A DNA stretch of 64,000 bases from positions 930,001 to 994,000 of the forward strand of contig JABTTQ020003456.1 of NCBI GenBank assembly GCA_016081115.2. Reading direction: 5' to 3'. Every line of letters begins with the position of its first letter. Within the stretch, counting starts at the first letter, position 1. A model generated the notes under the pieces. It was not told the DNA's origin. It saw only the letters and a list, made by a program, of their open reading frames with translations, and made no database searches. The DNA is from Rehmannia glutinosa (taxonomy: Eukaryota; Streptophyta; Magnoliopsida; Lamiales; Orobanchaceae). Shown piece after piece: positions 46,386 through 58,039 of this stretch. The position numbers and the translations under genes were made by a program.

Positions 46386-46460
46386 GTATTTATACAGTGT
46401 GGGTTGAGGGGCATGTAAGAGAAATATAGTGGGAGGGGCATGCTCTGATTGGGCCACGTA
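46386..46460 (-). promoter_or_regulatory. DXS core promoter: TATA, CCAAT and ACGT elements
   Basis: On the minus strand TATAAATA (46393-46386) lies ~340 bp before the ATG. Upstream are CCAAT (46452-46448) and TTACGTGGC (ACGT core 46456-46459), a G-box-like site used by bZIP and bHLH factors, some light-related. Transcription would start near 46355, giving a ~300-nt leader with the CT repeat. A diverged copy of this region lies at 63301-63488. Confidence 0.65.
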
Positions 46461-46513
46461 AGCAGAAATCACAAATGGATAGAGATATGATAATGTATCT
46501 ATCTTCCCATTGG

Positions 46514-47152
46514 GGAAGAAAGAAAGTGAAGAAATGGGGGTGTCAGTTTATCAGTTGATGTGTTTTCACTACTACTATCTGATTGGATGACGATTGTTTT
46601 TGTATTTTATTCAAAATTAGTTTGTTTCTCACAGTCACAGTTATACTAATTTCAATGTGTTTTCATATCATTCGTGCTTACCGAGGGGAAGAAAACAGAG
46701 GAAATTGTTGGTTTTGTGGGTTTTGATTTGTTTTTTTTGTCTTCTCTTTTCCTTTTTCATTTTGGATTGTGTGGTGGGAAAAAAAGACTTTTTTTTTTAA
46801 TTATTATATAGTCTCATTAATTATCCAATATTATTCATTAATTATAGGATTATGCACAAAACTAATTTGTACTTTTTTTACTGCTATGGATTTTCTCGTT
46901 AATCGTCATGACTTGAAGCGTTGGAGAGACCTTGGACAACCTCAAGTCCAAGTCCGAATGTTCTTTGGTGTTATAAGCGAGTTCCCACCACAAAAGATTT
47001 CCATCTATGGAGGGAGAAGACTTTGAATTTCATCAAAATCCTTAACTTTGAGTATCTGCACGGAAAAAGCAACATTGTTATACATAGTACGATGTTGTGT
47101 CATTTGTAATAATGGTAATGGGCCAAATTAGTCACTTGTCTTTATGAAAATG
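46514..47152. other. upstream flank of DXS
   Basis: AT-rich, no gene supported. Short open frames here have no similarity I recognise. Confidence 0.4.
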
Positions 47153-47163
47153 AAAAATAGTCA

Positions 47164-47383
47164 TTGTCAGTTTTTTTTCGACGCAGAGAATCCCACACGG
47201 TGGGGGCACGCAGACCCCACACTACCGTCATTCTATGGGACATCCGTCCTTCCTAGGAATAGTCTTAATCTTCAGTGGAAGTTGAGGAGACACAATCTCA
47301 CACTCCTCGTTAGTCCAGGTTCGAACCTAGGACCTCAAAGGATCCAGAGCTACTTCTTGCCACCATGATATCGCATGTGGGTC
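47164..47383 (-). mobile_element. SINE-like element
   Basis: On the minus strand there is a B-box-like AGGTTCGAACC (near 47320-47330) about 40 bp after TGGTGGCAAGAAGTAG, and an A-rich tail (T run at 47170-47178). The imperfect flanking repeats AAAAATAGTCA (47153-47163) and AAAAATAGCCA (47384-47394) look like a TSD. Confidence 0.5.
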
Positions 47384-48208
47384 AAAAATAGCCACATCTT
47401 TTTCAGAAAAATATTTTTAGCCATTTTGACTAAAAAGCGGTGCCATCATCTTTCTTCGTATATTCTATGATGAAGTGCTTGTCCATTTTTAAAAATTAAT
47501 GCGATACATAACGAGTAATGTATTGGTCCCCAAAAATAAAAAAAAAAAAAAACTAGACATTCAAGTCAAGAAATGTCCAATAAATATTTTTTTATGGAGA
47601 AGATGCCAAAATACCGATGGACTATTTGTAATATGTATTCTCGGAAAAAGAGAAAGTGAAAATGAATCAACGATCTCTGCATAAATTTGGAGAAAATACA
47701 GAATTGTTCTATTCACTACCCAATAAAATTATCAAAAATAATTTTGTTTGAATTTAAAATTTTAATTCATCTTGTAAATAATGCACCAATCATGCAGAAG
47801 TCCATATAAGTGATTTGGTTCGGAAAATACAGAAGTTTCCAATATTTTCAAGTTATGTAGGTTTTACGTAACAATATCAACCAATTTAATTTTATGTCAA
47901 ATTTATACTCAATTTAAATCTTTTTAAATAGTTACAGGATTGAAATGAATATTTAAATTCGACTTGGTACTACTTTTGCTGTCCCCTTAGTTATATAACC
48001 AATTTCATTTTTTTCCCATAAATTTCCGTTGGTTTCTAATTTCTATTATTATTTGTTGATATTATTAGAAAATCTTTCATTGACTATATTTGATTCACTA
48101 CATTAATACATCCAAAAAAGCTGTAGTCCAGGTACAGACCATTAATTAATCAATTTCTTCCCAGTATGAGTAATTCAAAACCTATTTCCCCATCTCATTA
48201 GTTATAAA

Positions 48209-48469
48209 CAGCGGCGAACGTAGAATTTTAATTTTTGGGGGAGCGAAAAACGGATCAAGTTTACAAATTTAAACAATAAAAAGTTATTCATATATTAACC
48301 ATAATTAATGGATTTTTATATTGTAAAAGACAATTGTTTGAAGTTTTTATCAAAATTTTGGGGACAAAGTCATCTATTTTAACTAAAAAAAAATTTTAAA
48401 AACTTTGGGGGAAATAAATTTTTGAAAATTTTGGGGGCAATAGCCCCTTGTCCCCTAGGTCTGCCAGTG
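48209..48469. mobile_element. hAT-type MITE with perfect 8-bp TSD
   Basis: 261 bp; ends CAGCGGCGAACGTAG and CTAGGTCTGCCAGTG are imperfect inverted repeats. TSD GTTATAAA at 48201-48208 and 48470-48477, the size made by hAT transposases. The interior is rich in TTTTGGGGG and has no frame. Confidence 0.85.
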
Positions 48470-48477
48470 GTTATAAA

Positions 48478-50236
48478 TAATCTAAATATAGATATTGAAA
48501 TTCCTTAATACGAAAATAAAATGATTGGATCATTCTTTTCACGTTTTTCTCTTCTACCATAATGGCACAATTGTCAAAGTAATTATAAAAAATCTAGCCT
48601 AACACTTCCGCCAATTTGATTAATTATCATTCTTTGTTGTGAATAACAATCAGGATCACAATGAATTTAAAATTCTAAAGTTGAGTTGACCTTAAAGGAT
48701 ATGAAAAGAATAGAAAAAAAGTTGAATAAAACTTTTGTTAGTCCATATTCATGGCACGAAATCTGTCACAAATAGTGACATTTAATGGGCTATTTGGATT
48801 GGATTTTCATGATAATCCCACTATAGGACTAGGCAATGTAGCATGAACCAATTGTTGTTTGTCAAGTCATCATTTGGGTTTGGAGGATGTCAAAATCATT
48901 AACCATATTCACGTGTGCATGCATTTTCTCCATTATTAGTGGTTCCTATGAATTTGTATACAGGGGAGTAGGTATGGGGCCTCTCCGTCCGAGATTTCAT
49001 GTTCCATTTACTTATTTTACTTATTTATTTTATCGTATCGAATCGAATGAATAATACGCGTATAAAATGATGTCATAATCAGATATCGTGTCTTTCATCT
49101 AATATATGGTCGATAGAGAGTGAAACAGGGGAAAGTGGAATAGGAGATCTCACGCCGATCCGAGCTCAGTCCGAGGCTACCTAATATTTTTTTTTTATCT
49201 TGTTTCAGTGTCAGGAAAAAAATAAAAATAAAAATTGTATGTTTGGCTAAGGGAAAAATAATTGGGATAAGGCAGCCAACCGAGTTGGTTATACCCTATT
49301 TGTAATTTTGTATCGTTATCATTGTTATTATTTTTTTCTTTTTTTCTCTTTCTATTTTTGCTAGTTCAAATCTTCCAACAATATCACTGAAGAATGTAAT
49401 CAGAATAAATTTACTGTTTAAAAAGTAACCACGAGAACACTAGAGTTCAGAAACCATGGGTTAGAGTTAGGCACATACAAAACCCTCTATTATGACATGG
49501 TTGTCAAATGTACACTCCACAGGACCACAAAGGCACGTTTACTTTGTTTGAATAAATGTTCGAGATAAAACCCCGAATCCTAGCATGATGTGGGATTGTT
49601 ATTAGATAGCTCATCCTATCTCATTAGTGGAATCAAAAGTGTAACTAAGACGTCGGATTACTAGTAGCCCAACTATTTATTCCTCTAGCCAAAACATATA
49701 AATTTTCTAAAACGAATTTTGTGCATATATGTTTAATTTTTCCCCAATTTTGGGTTCGCCCTGACCAGAGGACCACTTTGTACATCCACCCCTGGGTGGA
49801 TGAAATAATCCCATTCTTCCGGTTAAATTCTTTCCAACGTATTTTACTATATAGGACCTTTAATTTTATACCATATACTATGATTTAAAAAAAAAATAAT
49901 TTTATGGGGATTTTTATTTAAAGATAAATTAGACAAGATATAACAATTAATACAATAATCAATCAAAATATACATTTGAAAGAATTTTACCTAATATATT
50001 ATTCAAATAATCATATGAAGTACGAATTAAATTAGTAAGATAATTTAATCTTAATCCAAAATACTAGCATATATAATCAATCACTCATCTTTCCATCAAA
50101 CAAAGTAAACGAATCCTCAATGGATAGAGCTGGTTCACTCTTTTATACATTTCCCTGGATGCGTGTGTTTTTATGTGTAAAAAAGAGTGGATGTTATTTG
50201 ATACATCATACATCTCCACCAAGTGTTGCATCACAA
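48478..50236. other. AT-rich spacer with a weak SINE-like segment
   Basis: No gene. Around 49262-49375 there is GCAGCCAACCGAGTTGGTTAT (A-box-like) and, after a T-rich stretch, TAGTTCAAATCT (B-box-like). This is suggestive of a decayed tRNA-derived SINE, but without a visible TSD. Confidence 0.35.
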
Positions 50237-51640
50237 ATAAAATTCTTTTTGGTCAGTTAAGTTGGTACCGATTTCGCTTTTAGTCATTTTTAATTTTTAT
50301 GGGTTGCGTTTGCAAACACTAACTTTTCTAAACCCGCACATTTGGTCCGATTTTAAAATTTTGGGGATATCTTATTCCTAAAATTCGAGTTGGCTATATA
50401 TTTTTCCACGAAATGATTGTTTTGCCCCTTTTTTGAGAAACCTTGTCATGCATATCACATGACTTGTTAATATCTCAATAAAATTAAATAACAAAAATAA
50501 ATATAAGATTAAATTGAAGTAAAGAAAAAATCTGAAAAGATATTTTTAATTTTATATAAAGTTGACAAATATAAAATATATAATTGACTTTTCTTTAATT
50601 TAATTTAAATAAAATAATCGAATATATATTCAAAATTTTAAATGATAAATAAATTTAGAAAAAAACGTAAAAAATAAATAAACTATGTATTTACATTTTC
50701 ACAATATATAAAAATTAAAAAATAGAAAACGAAAAAACACATATATCTATTATTTTCAACTATAAATAAAAAAAAAAAAAAATAGAGAGCAAAAATAGAA
50801 AAACAAAAAAAGGAATAATAATGTGCTTTTATGTTGTTTCTAGTTTTCCTTAATTTTTATTTAAAGTTGACAAATATAAAATATATTTCGATAATTGTTT
50901 TTATTTAATTTAAAGAAAAGAAAATTAAAAAAAAATAAAACGAGAAAAATGACAATATAGTTATATATTTTTTGGTTTCTTATTTTTTAATTTAATTTTT
51001 GGTTTTTCTATTTTTTTTGCTTTCTATTTTTTTAATTTTATTTTTACACTTGAAAATTATATATATATATATATATATGTTTTTTTGTTTTCTATTTTTT
51101 AATTTTTATATATAGTTAAAAATTATAGATATATATGTTTTTTTTTTTTTCTATTTTTTAATTTTTATATATAGTTGAAAATTATAAATCCATAGTTTTT
51201 CTAATTTTCTTCATTTTTTTAAATTTATTTTGTTGAAAATTATGAATATATGCTCGATTATTTTATTTAAATTAAATTTAGAAAAAATCGAACATATACA
51301 TATTTGCCAACTTTATATAAAATTATAAATATATTTTTAGATTTTTTCTTTACTTTTGATTTAATCATATATTTATTTTTGTTATTTAATTTTCTTGAGA
51401 TATTAAACAAGTCATGTGATAAGCACATGACCAATGTTTCCTTCAAAAAAAGGGGGCAAAATAGTTTCTTGGAAAAGTGGCCCAACTCAACATTTTAGGA
51501 ATAAGATATCCCCGAAATTTCGATATCGGACTAAATGTGCAGGTTTAGAAAAGTTAGTGTTTGCCAAACGCAACCCATAAAAATTAACGGACTAAAAGCG
51601 AAATCCAACCAACTTAACGGACCAAAAAAGCAATTTTGCC
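50237..51640. mobile_element. giant foldback (long-TIR) element
   Basis: About 1.4 kb whose two halves are reverse complements nearly to the centre (~50950). The outer arms (~270 bp) contain TTTTTGGTCAGTTAAGTTGG on the left and CCAACTTAACGGACCAAAAA on the right, with GGGTTGCGTTTGCAAAC against GTTTGCCAAACGCAACCC, and CATGACTTGTTAATATCTCA against its complement. The inner ~850 bp are almost pure A/T with (AT)n and repeated TTTTCTATTTTTTAATTT units. Probably a non-autonomous DNA transposon. No coding frame and no certain TSD. Confidence 0.8.
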
Positions 51641-51790
51641 CTCAATATAGCCTCAACAAAATAAGAGACGGAATGAATTACTCACGCATTCTCCAATGAA
51701 ATTAATTCAATATAATTTTGGCATGTATTATATTCTCTACAAATTCAAGTAGTAGCCCCGTGATTTCGGTATTATCCGGACATCGGGTAG

Positions 51791-51877
51791 ATAGATGAAT
51801 AACAAGTGTATCACTAATTATATAGATGAATAACAAGCGTCTCACTAATTATATAGATGAATGACAAGTGTTTCAAC
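51791..51877. repeat. 31-bp tandem repeat, nearly three copies
   Basis: Units start at 51791, 51822 and 51853 with ATAGATGAATAACAAG; copies differ at a few bases and the third is partial. Confidence 0.85.
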
Positions 51878-52499
51878 TTATAAGAAACAGGACACTTGTA
51901 TGATGTAAGTGCACCAAATGTATGTACACCCGGTGTAGCATCTACAAAACCTATGGTTTCTAGCTATGTGATGTTGTTTTTGGTTTTAGAGTAGATCACT
52001 CCAAGTTAAGGTTTATAAAAGTTCAAGTCTTCTTCTCTTCTTTTTCCCAAGAGGGAAGTCTTCTTACGGGAACTTGTCGCACACACGCAATCATTTAACG
52101 GCCCTTGAGGTTGCCAGGAGGCCCCTCCGACGCTTAAGTCAAGATCTGATGATCGAGAGAGAAAATAATACGAGAATCGAATAATGAATATGAATTATGA
52201 ATTATGAGTTAGGTACTTAGAATGACAATGAGGACTTTTATGTACTTGAGTAGCGGACCCTAATCCTTTGAGTCGGGTTATTCCATTTGTAGCCCATTAA
52301 TATTGAGTAATTAATGGGATTAATCCAACATATAAATTGAATTACATATTAATAATAATATGATATTTTTGCCCCTACACTATATGTAAATTTGAGTTAA
52401 ACTGTATAATTGTATCTACAAATATGTGGCTGCAATAGAGCAGCCAACATTTATTGCATTACACCTTATAATGGGCAAACATAGCACATGTGATAAAGG
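51878..52499. other. spacer with decayed repeat sequence
   Basis: Includes a block near 52080-52150 (GGCCCTTGAGGTTGCCAGGAGGCCCCTCC) that looks like part of an old LTR or MITE, but there are no borders. No gene seen. Confidence 0.35.
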
Positions 52500-54398
52500 A
52501 AAGTTAACGTATTGACTGATGGGCACCTAATAATTTTATTTCGGGCTGCCGGGCGTGTGTGGGACGATCCAAAAAGTATTTTTCATCACTAATTGATCGG
52601 ATAGGGAATAAACTTAAAAATTGGAAGGCTATCATATTATCGATCGCTTGGGAAAATGACTTTTTAAAAAGCGTGGCGCAAGCAATTCCGACATATATTA
52701 TGAATCTGTTTCCAAATCCCACTCGAAATTTGTCATAAAATTAACTCTTTAATGGCAAATTTCTGGTGGGGACAAAAGAAAGAAAGAAAGAAGAATACAT
52801 TGGATCCAATGGCAAATGTTATGCGTGGCAAAGGAATGTGGTGGTTTGGGTTTTGAGAGAGTTATCCGTGTTCAACAATGCCATGTTAGCTAAACAAGGT
52901 TGGAGGTTGCTTCAAGATGATACTACACTTTTGGCCCGTACCACTAAAAAGCTCGATACTACCCTAACGGGATTTTCTAACCGCCTCAATCGGATATAAC
53001 CCCGATTTCACTGGCGAAGTATTGCGGTGGGAAGAGAAATTATCCGTAGTAAAGGTCTTAGACGGTGATAGGAGACGGAAATTCCATACGAATTTGGAAA
53101 GATCCTGGCTTCCATCGCAAAGCAACTTCCGAGGCCTTGTTTACCGCATGGGAATGGCGGAGGATATGTTGGTAAGGGACTTATTTCAAGAAGGCGGTGA
53201 GTGGAATGAAGAATTGGTGCGCCAAATTTTTACACAAGAAGAGGTCAGTCATTATCCTTGGCATTCCACTTCGAAATTTCGGTGTAAAGATCAATGGGCG
53301 TGGCACTTCACGGCGAACGGATATTATAGTGTTAAATCGGTTATAAGGTGGGACTAGCGATGGACAATCGGTTTGCAAGTCGTCCTTCAACATCCGGGAA
53401 TGCTACTTGCATTTTGGAAATGGATATGGAATTTATCTATTCCCCCTAATGTGCAAATATTTTTGTGGAAAATGGTACACAATATCTTGCACATTCGTGT
53501 GGGCTGTTCCAAAGGAAGGTGGTACCTCATCCATATTGCGAACGGTGTGGTGAGAATGTGGAAACAAGCTGAACACATGTTACGCGATTGTCCGTGGAGT
53601 TCTTTCTTTTCGCGCGTCTTCCCCCTTTGCTTAGATCAGGCCATCACCATACAATCTGCGTCCCATGGCGATTTCACACAGAAATAATTCAACTCAACAA
53701 TGATAAGGCTGGTTTGTTATTTGCAATGCTCTTATGGGCTATGTGGTATGCGAGAAATACTCGAACATTCCAAGGAAAAGAATTATCGCATAATGATTGT
53801 TTCTCGTTAGCCTTAAAATGTTTACGGGAGTACCAAGCTTCCAAGGACGAGGTGGGCGCCAAGCGGCGACGAGCCAAGACTCAGGTGGAAACGCCCGATT
53901 GAAGAGGTCTTCAAGATTAACACAGACGCATCCATAATGCGAGGCGAAGGCTCTAGTATCGGAGTAGTGATACGAACACACAACGGCGAAGTTCTCAAAG
54001 CACTATACCAGAAATTCCACCAAGAATTCACGATTGACGTCATGGAGGCCATAGCATGTAAGCAGGACTTAACCTTGCAAAGGAGCTCGAACTTGACCGG
54101 GTTGAATTGGAAACGGATTGCAGGGTTAGTTGTCTAATTGTTTCAAAGAAGATGGCAACCTCACCTACTTAGGAAGTGTGATAGAGGACATCCGAGCACT
54201 CACAAGCGTTCCTTCATGCACTATCAACCATATCCCTCGAACGGCGAATTTGATGGCTCATTATCTAGCTAGATTTGCTTTCTCGAATTTTAGTTGTGAT
54301 TTTTATTCGGTTGTTTCCATTTACGAACTCATGCATCTCATTCCCGAGGATGAGAGCTTTTCATAAATTTTAATGAAGTTATTTCCCTCAAAAAAAAA
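52500..54398 (+). mobile_element. 5'-truncated LINE (non-LTR retrotransposon)
   Basis: The 5' edge near 52500 is already inside the ORF2 region: GCRACVGRSKKYF-like and AIPTYIMNLF segments of the RT C-terminus, then NNAMLAKQGWRLL (52880-52920), the zf-RVT region (WAWHFTANGYYSVKSVIRW, 53299-53357, then SIPPNVQIFLWKM) and an RNase H domain (INTDASIMRGEGSSIGVVI, 53917-53975). A short A tail, 54390-54398, follows CCCT. Many frameshifts. Plant L1-type LINEs end with such an RNase H domain. No TSD could be fixed. Confidence 0.82.
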
Positions 54399-54560
54399 TT
54401 CATCATGCAATGCATCTCTGGCGTAACCTAACCGGGAAAAAATGCTCATGCAAGATCTCTTAGTCTTCACAAGATTTCATCTAATGTTTTCAATTCTCAA
54501 TTCATCATGTCAACGCCACATGTATGATGTATCTTCTATATAAATGTTATATGATTATTA

Positions 54561-55639
54561 TGTTGGAAATTTGGTATTGAGAAATGGGTGTTGATCCGAT
54601 TTTGACCAAATAATTAAGTGGTTTCCATTTGTGAAAAATGGAATTAAATTATTTGTAAAAATTCTACTAAGAGAGTAGATGAGAATAGCATTTGGAATTT
54701 CTCAAAACCGATTAGGGTGAATGAGAAATTAATGCTGAGAAGTTAGCCAATTAATACAAATAAATGGTATGGAAAATGAAAAATGTGGGGAAGGAGAAAT
54801 GCTTCATCCCACATAGGAAAAAGAGGATAAAGTTGTACACTTAATATATCCCAAGTTGGACATATAGGTTTGGGCCATTAGGGGCACCCAAGTTTTTAAA
54901 GGGGTGAGGACCTAAATGCTTGTGGGTTTGGTTCAAAGCACACGCGCGCATGCCGCCGCCCGCCCGCCGGCTTGGGCTTCTTATTCTTTTTGGACCAAAA
55001 ACCTTTAAAATTAAATGTTTAATTAATTTTTGCAATTAATTAAATAAATTTAATTATTTTTGTAATTAATTAAATGAGTTCAACACGGTCGGGTCGTCTT
55101 AGTTTTGCACACACGACGCACGGGGGCGAGTGAGCAGGTAATGTGCAGGGGCGTCTTTGGTGCCGAACTTTTTTGCGCCAGTGACGGGCGGTGCACGGCC
55201 CGTGCGTCTCGTCGTGCTCCCCTGTGCGGTGCGTCATTCGGTCTGCAAAGGTGCCTTTTCGAGCCTGCTGGACGCGATTTTTAAATGGGCACTTCATTGC
55301 TATATTATTGAAGCCCCTGCAGATGAATTAAGACACGAAATCATCGATTAAAATCGGTCATTAGCATTACAAAGCATATCGATTCTCCCCTTCCTTTGTA
55401 GCTTGAAAGTCAAAACACTTCCGGTTGTTATTTGTGTTTCGAGTTTGCAAGTGTTGTAAACTCGAGACGTAAATAGTCGTTGTATCTTAGAACGTACACG
55501 GAACAGGTGTTAGCACTTGTATACGGGGAGTTTTCGTCTTGGAGATCGAATCATTCGGGCCTCGACTAATAAGCTTTATACACTTATCCTTGCCATTTTT
55601 TTCCAAACAGAAACCATACACCATATAATTTACCCTACA
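54561..55639 (+). repeat. 5' LTR of Tork-like Copia
   Basis: 1079 bp. It includes a strikingly GC-rich patch (54940-54972, CGCGCGCATGCCGCCGCC and beyond) and a second one at 55080-55270 in otherwise AT-rich sequence. It differs from the 3' LTR by many indels. No clear tRNA-Met primer site follows it. Confidence 0.85.
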
Positions 55640-55676
55640 ATCGCAAGAGGAAAATTTTGTTTCTATTGAAGACGAT

Positions 55677-56540
55677 GGCATCGATTCGATATCTTTCACA
55701 CCTATGGTCGCTCGCTCGCTCACGGCGAAAAGTCGCCCAAGTTCTCCGGTGTCGACTTCAAACGTTGGCAAATGAGAAGATGATGTTCTACCTCACCACC
55801 TTGGGGTTGGCTCGTTTTCGAAGAAAGAAGAACCCCTACCGCCGTTGGAAATGACGAAGTTGACAACAATAGGAGAATCTATGTGGATGTTTGGCATAAA
55901 GCAATTTTCTATGTCGCAACTACATCTTGAGCGGGTTAGACGACACTCTACAACGTCTATAAAGACGTTCAAGATGTCCAAGGAATCGTGGGAGTCCTTG
56001 GAAAAGAAGTACAAGACGGAAGATGCCGACACAAAGAAATTTGTTGTCGGCAAATTCCTCAGTATAAGATAGTTGACACCAAGACGGTGATCAGCCAAGT
56101 TCAGAAATTCAAATCATCCTTCACGATTTAGTGTATCCGAAATGATGATTTTGAATGAATCTTTTCAAGTGGCGCAATTATCGAAAAGTTGCCGCCATTG
56201 TGGAAGGACTTCAAAATTACCTCAAGCACAAGCGCAAAGAGATGGGGCTTGAGGATCGATTGTTCGACTTCGCATCGAAGAAGACAACCGAAAATCGATG
56301 TGAAATCCAAAGAAAGTCGGAATGGAGGCTAAGGTTAATCTTTTTGAACCAAGCACTAGCAAGAAACGCAAGCACTCAGGGAAGGAAAAAGGGAAGGCCA
56401 AAAAGTTCAAGGGGAATTGCTACAATTGTGGCAAACCGAACCACATGGAGAAAGATTGCCGACACCCAAAAAGGGCAATCAAGGTGGCAATTAACAAGCA
56501 ATGTGGCGGAGGATAAGTCGGTTCCAATCGACTTGTCGAG
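55677..56540 (+). pseudogene. gag of Tork-like Copia
   Basis: Starts near ATG 55677 (frame broken early). Recognisable pieces are FYLTTLGLARF near 55780, KYKTEDADTKKFVVGKFL near 56007-56060, YLKHKRKEMGLEDRLF near 56218-56265, the basic stretch KKRKHSGKEKGKAKK and the zinc knuckle CYNCGKPNHMEKDC near 56418-56460. At least four frame changes. Confidence 0.8.
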
Positions 56541-57960
56541 CTCGATCTCTCTGTCGTTGTGTTTGAAGCGATATGATGGATAACCTTGAGGAGTGGTGGA
56601 TAGATACAGGGGCTACTCGTCACATTTGTGCCGATAAGGAGATGTTCTCCTCCTACACTCGATCAATGGAAGGAAGTTGTTCATGGGGAACTCTTCGACT
56701 TCCAACATCATTGGGCTTGGAAAAGTGGTGCTCAAGATGACTTAGGGAAGGAGCTTACGCTTGTAGATGTCTTTGCATGTCCCGGACATCCGCAAGAACT
56801 TGGTTTCCGGTCCTTTGCTTAGCAAGGTCGGGTTTAGATTAGTGTTTGAGTCGACAAGTTTGTAATGACCAAGAATGGTCATTTTATGTAAAGGTTACCT
56901 TGATAAGGGCCTATTTAAAATGTTTGTAATGTTTGTTTTTCCGCCAAAAGGCGAAGAATTAAAATGTTACTTCGTTTACTTGTTGGATTGTTCTAATTTA
57001 TGGCATGATAGATTAGGACACGTAAACTTTAACACAATTAAAAGGTTAGTGAATCGGAATTAATACCTACGTTTTAAAACCGATTCACAAGACAAATGCG
57101 AAATTTGTGTTGAATCAAATTGGCCAAAGCACCGTTTCATTCGGTGCAACGAGAAGTACCAAACCACTCGAGTTAATTCATATAGATGTGTGTGATTTAA
57201 AACTTGTGCAAACTCGTGGTGGGAAAAAGTACTTCATAACATTTATAGACGATTGCACAATATATTGCTATATGTATCTTTTGAAAAGCAAAGATGAAAC
57301 TTTAGTTGCTTGTAAAACTTATATAAGAATGAAGTTGAAAATCGGCTTAATCGAAAATTAAGATGATTCGAAGTGATAGAGGCGGAGAGTATGTTGCTCC
57401 GTTTGAGGAATTTTGCTCGGAAGCGGGTATAATTCATCAAACGATCGCACCTTACTCACCTCAATCAAATGGAGTTTAACGCAAAAATCATAGTCTTAAG
57501 GAGATGATGAATGTGATCTTTGTTAAGTTCGAAGCTTACCCCAAAACTTGTGGGGGAAGTCATACTTCTGCGAACTACATTCTTAATAAGATCCCACACA
57601 ATGGTAAAAACGAAACTCCATATGAGTTATGGAAGGGACGTAAACCGTCATATAAATACCTCAAAGTATGGGGGTGTTTGGTTGAAGTCGAAGTACTAAG
57701 CCGAAACAAGTAAGAATCGATCGAAGACGATCGATTGTGTTTTCATTGGATATGCTAACAATAGTAGTGCATATCGCTTCTTAGTGCACAAAGTCGGTAA
57801 TTCTCGATATAAATGAAGGTATGATCATTGAATCAAGGAATGTTGTATTTTCGAGAATATCTTTCCGAACAAAGAACGGAAAGAAGAAAGTTCGAGTAAA
57901 CGGACTTATGAAAGCGCAAGGTTACCTCAAAGTGATGATGAAGAGGAACAAGACGCGATA
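56541..57960 (+). pseudogene. protease and integrase of Tork-like Copia
   Basis: Protease motif WWIDTGATRHICADKEMF at about 56596-56648. Pre-integrase LWHDRLGHVNFNTIKRL at 56998-57048. Integrase core HIDVCDLKL near 57178, then ITFIDDCTIYCYMYLLK, then SDRGGEYVAPFEEF near 57370-57412. A stop replaces the block expected after SPQSNGV near 57478. ETPYELWKGRKPSYKYLKVW follows near 57614-57670. Confidence 0.8.
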
Positions 57961-58039
57961 AAAGGACAAAAGTAGCTAAGTCTTTTGGTCCCGATTTTCT
58001 AACCTATATGTCGTAAGAAAACGAACCCCGAACTATTCA

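Noticed and set aside
46139..46441. frames on both strands near the GA repeat upstream of DXS
   Set aside because: They arise from the microsatellite and T runs in the DXS leader and promoter.
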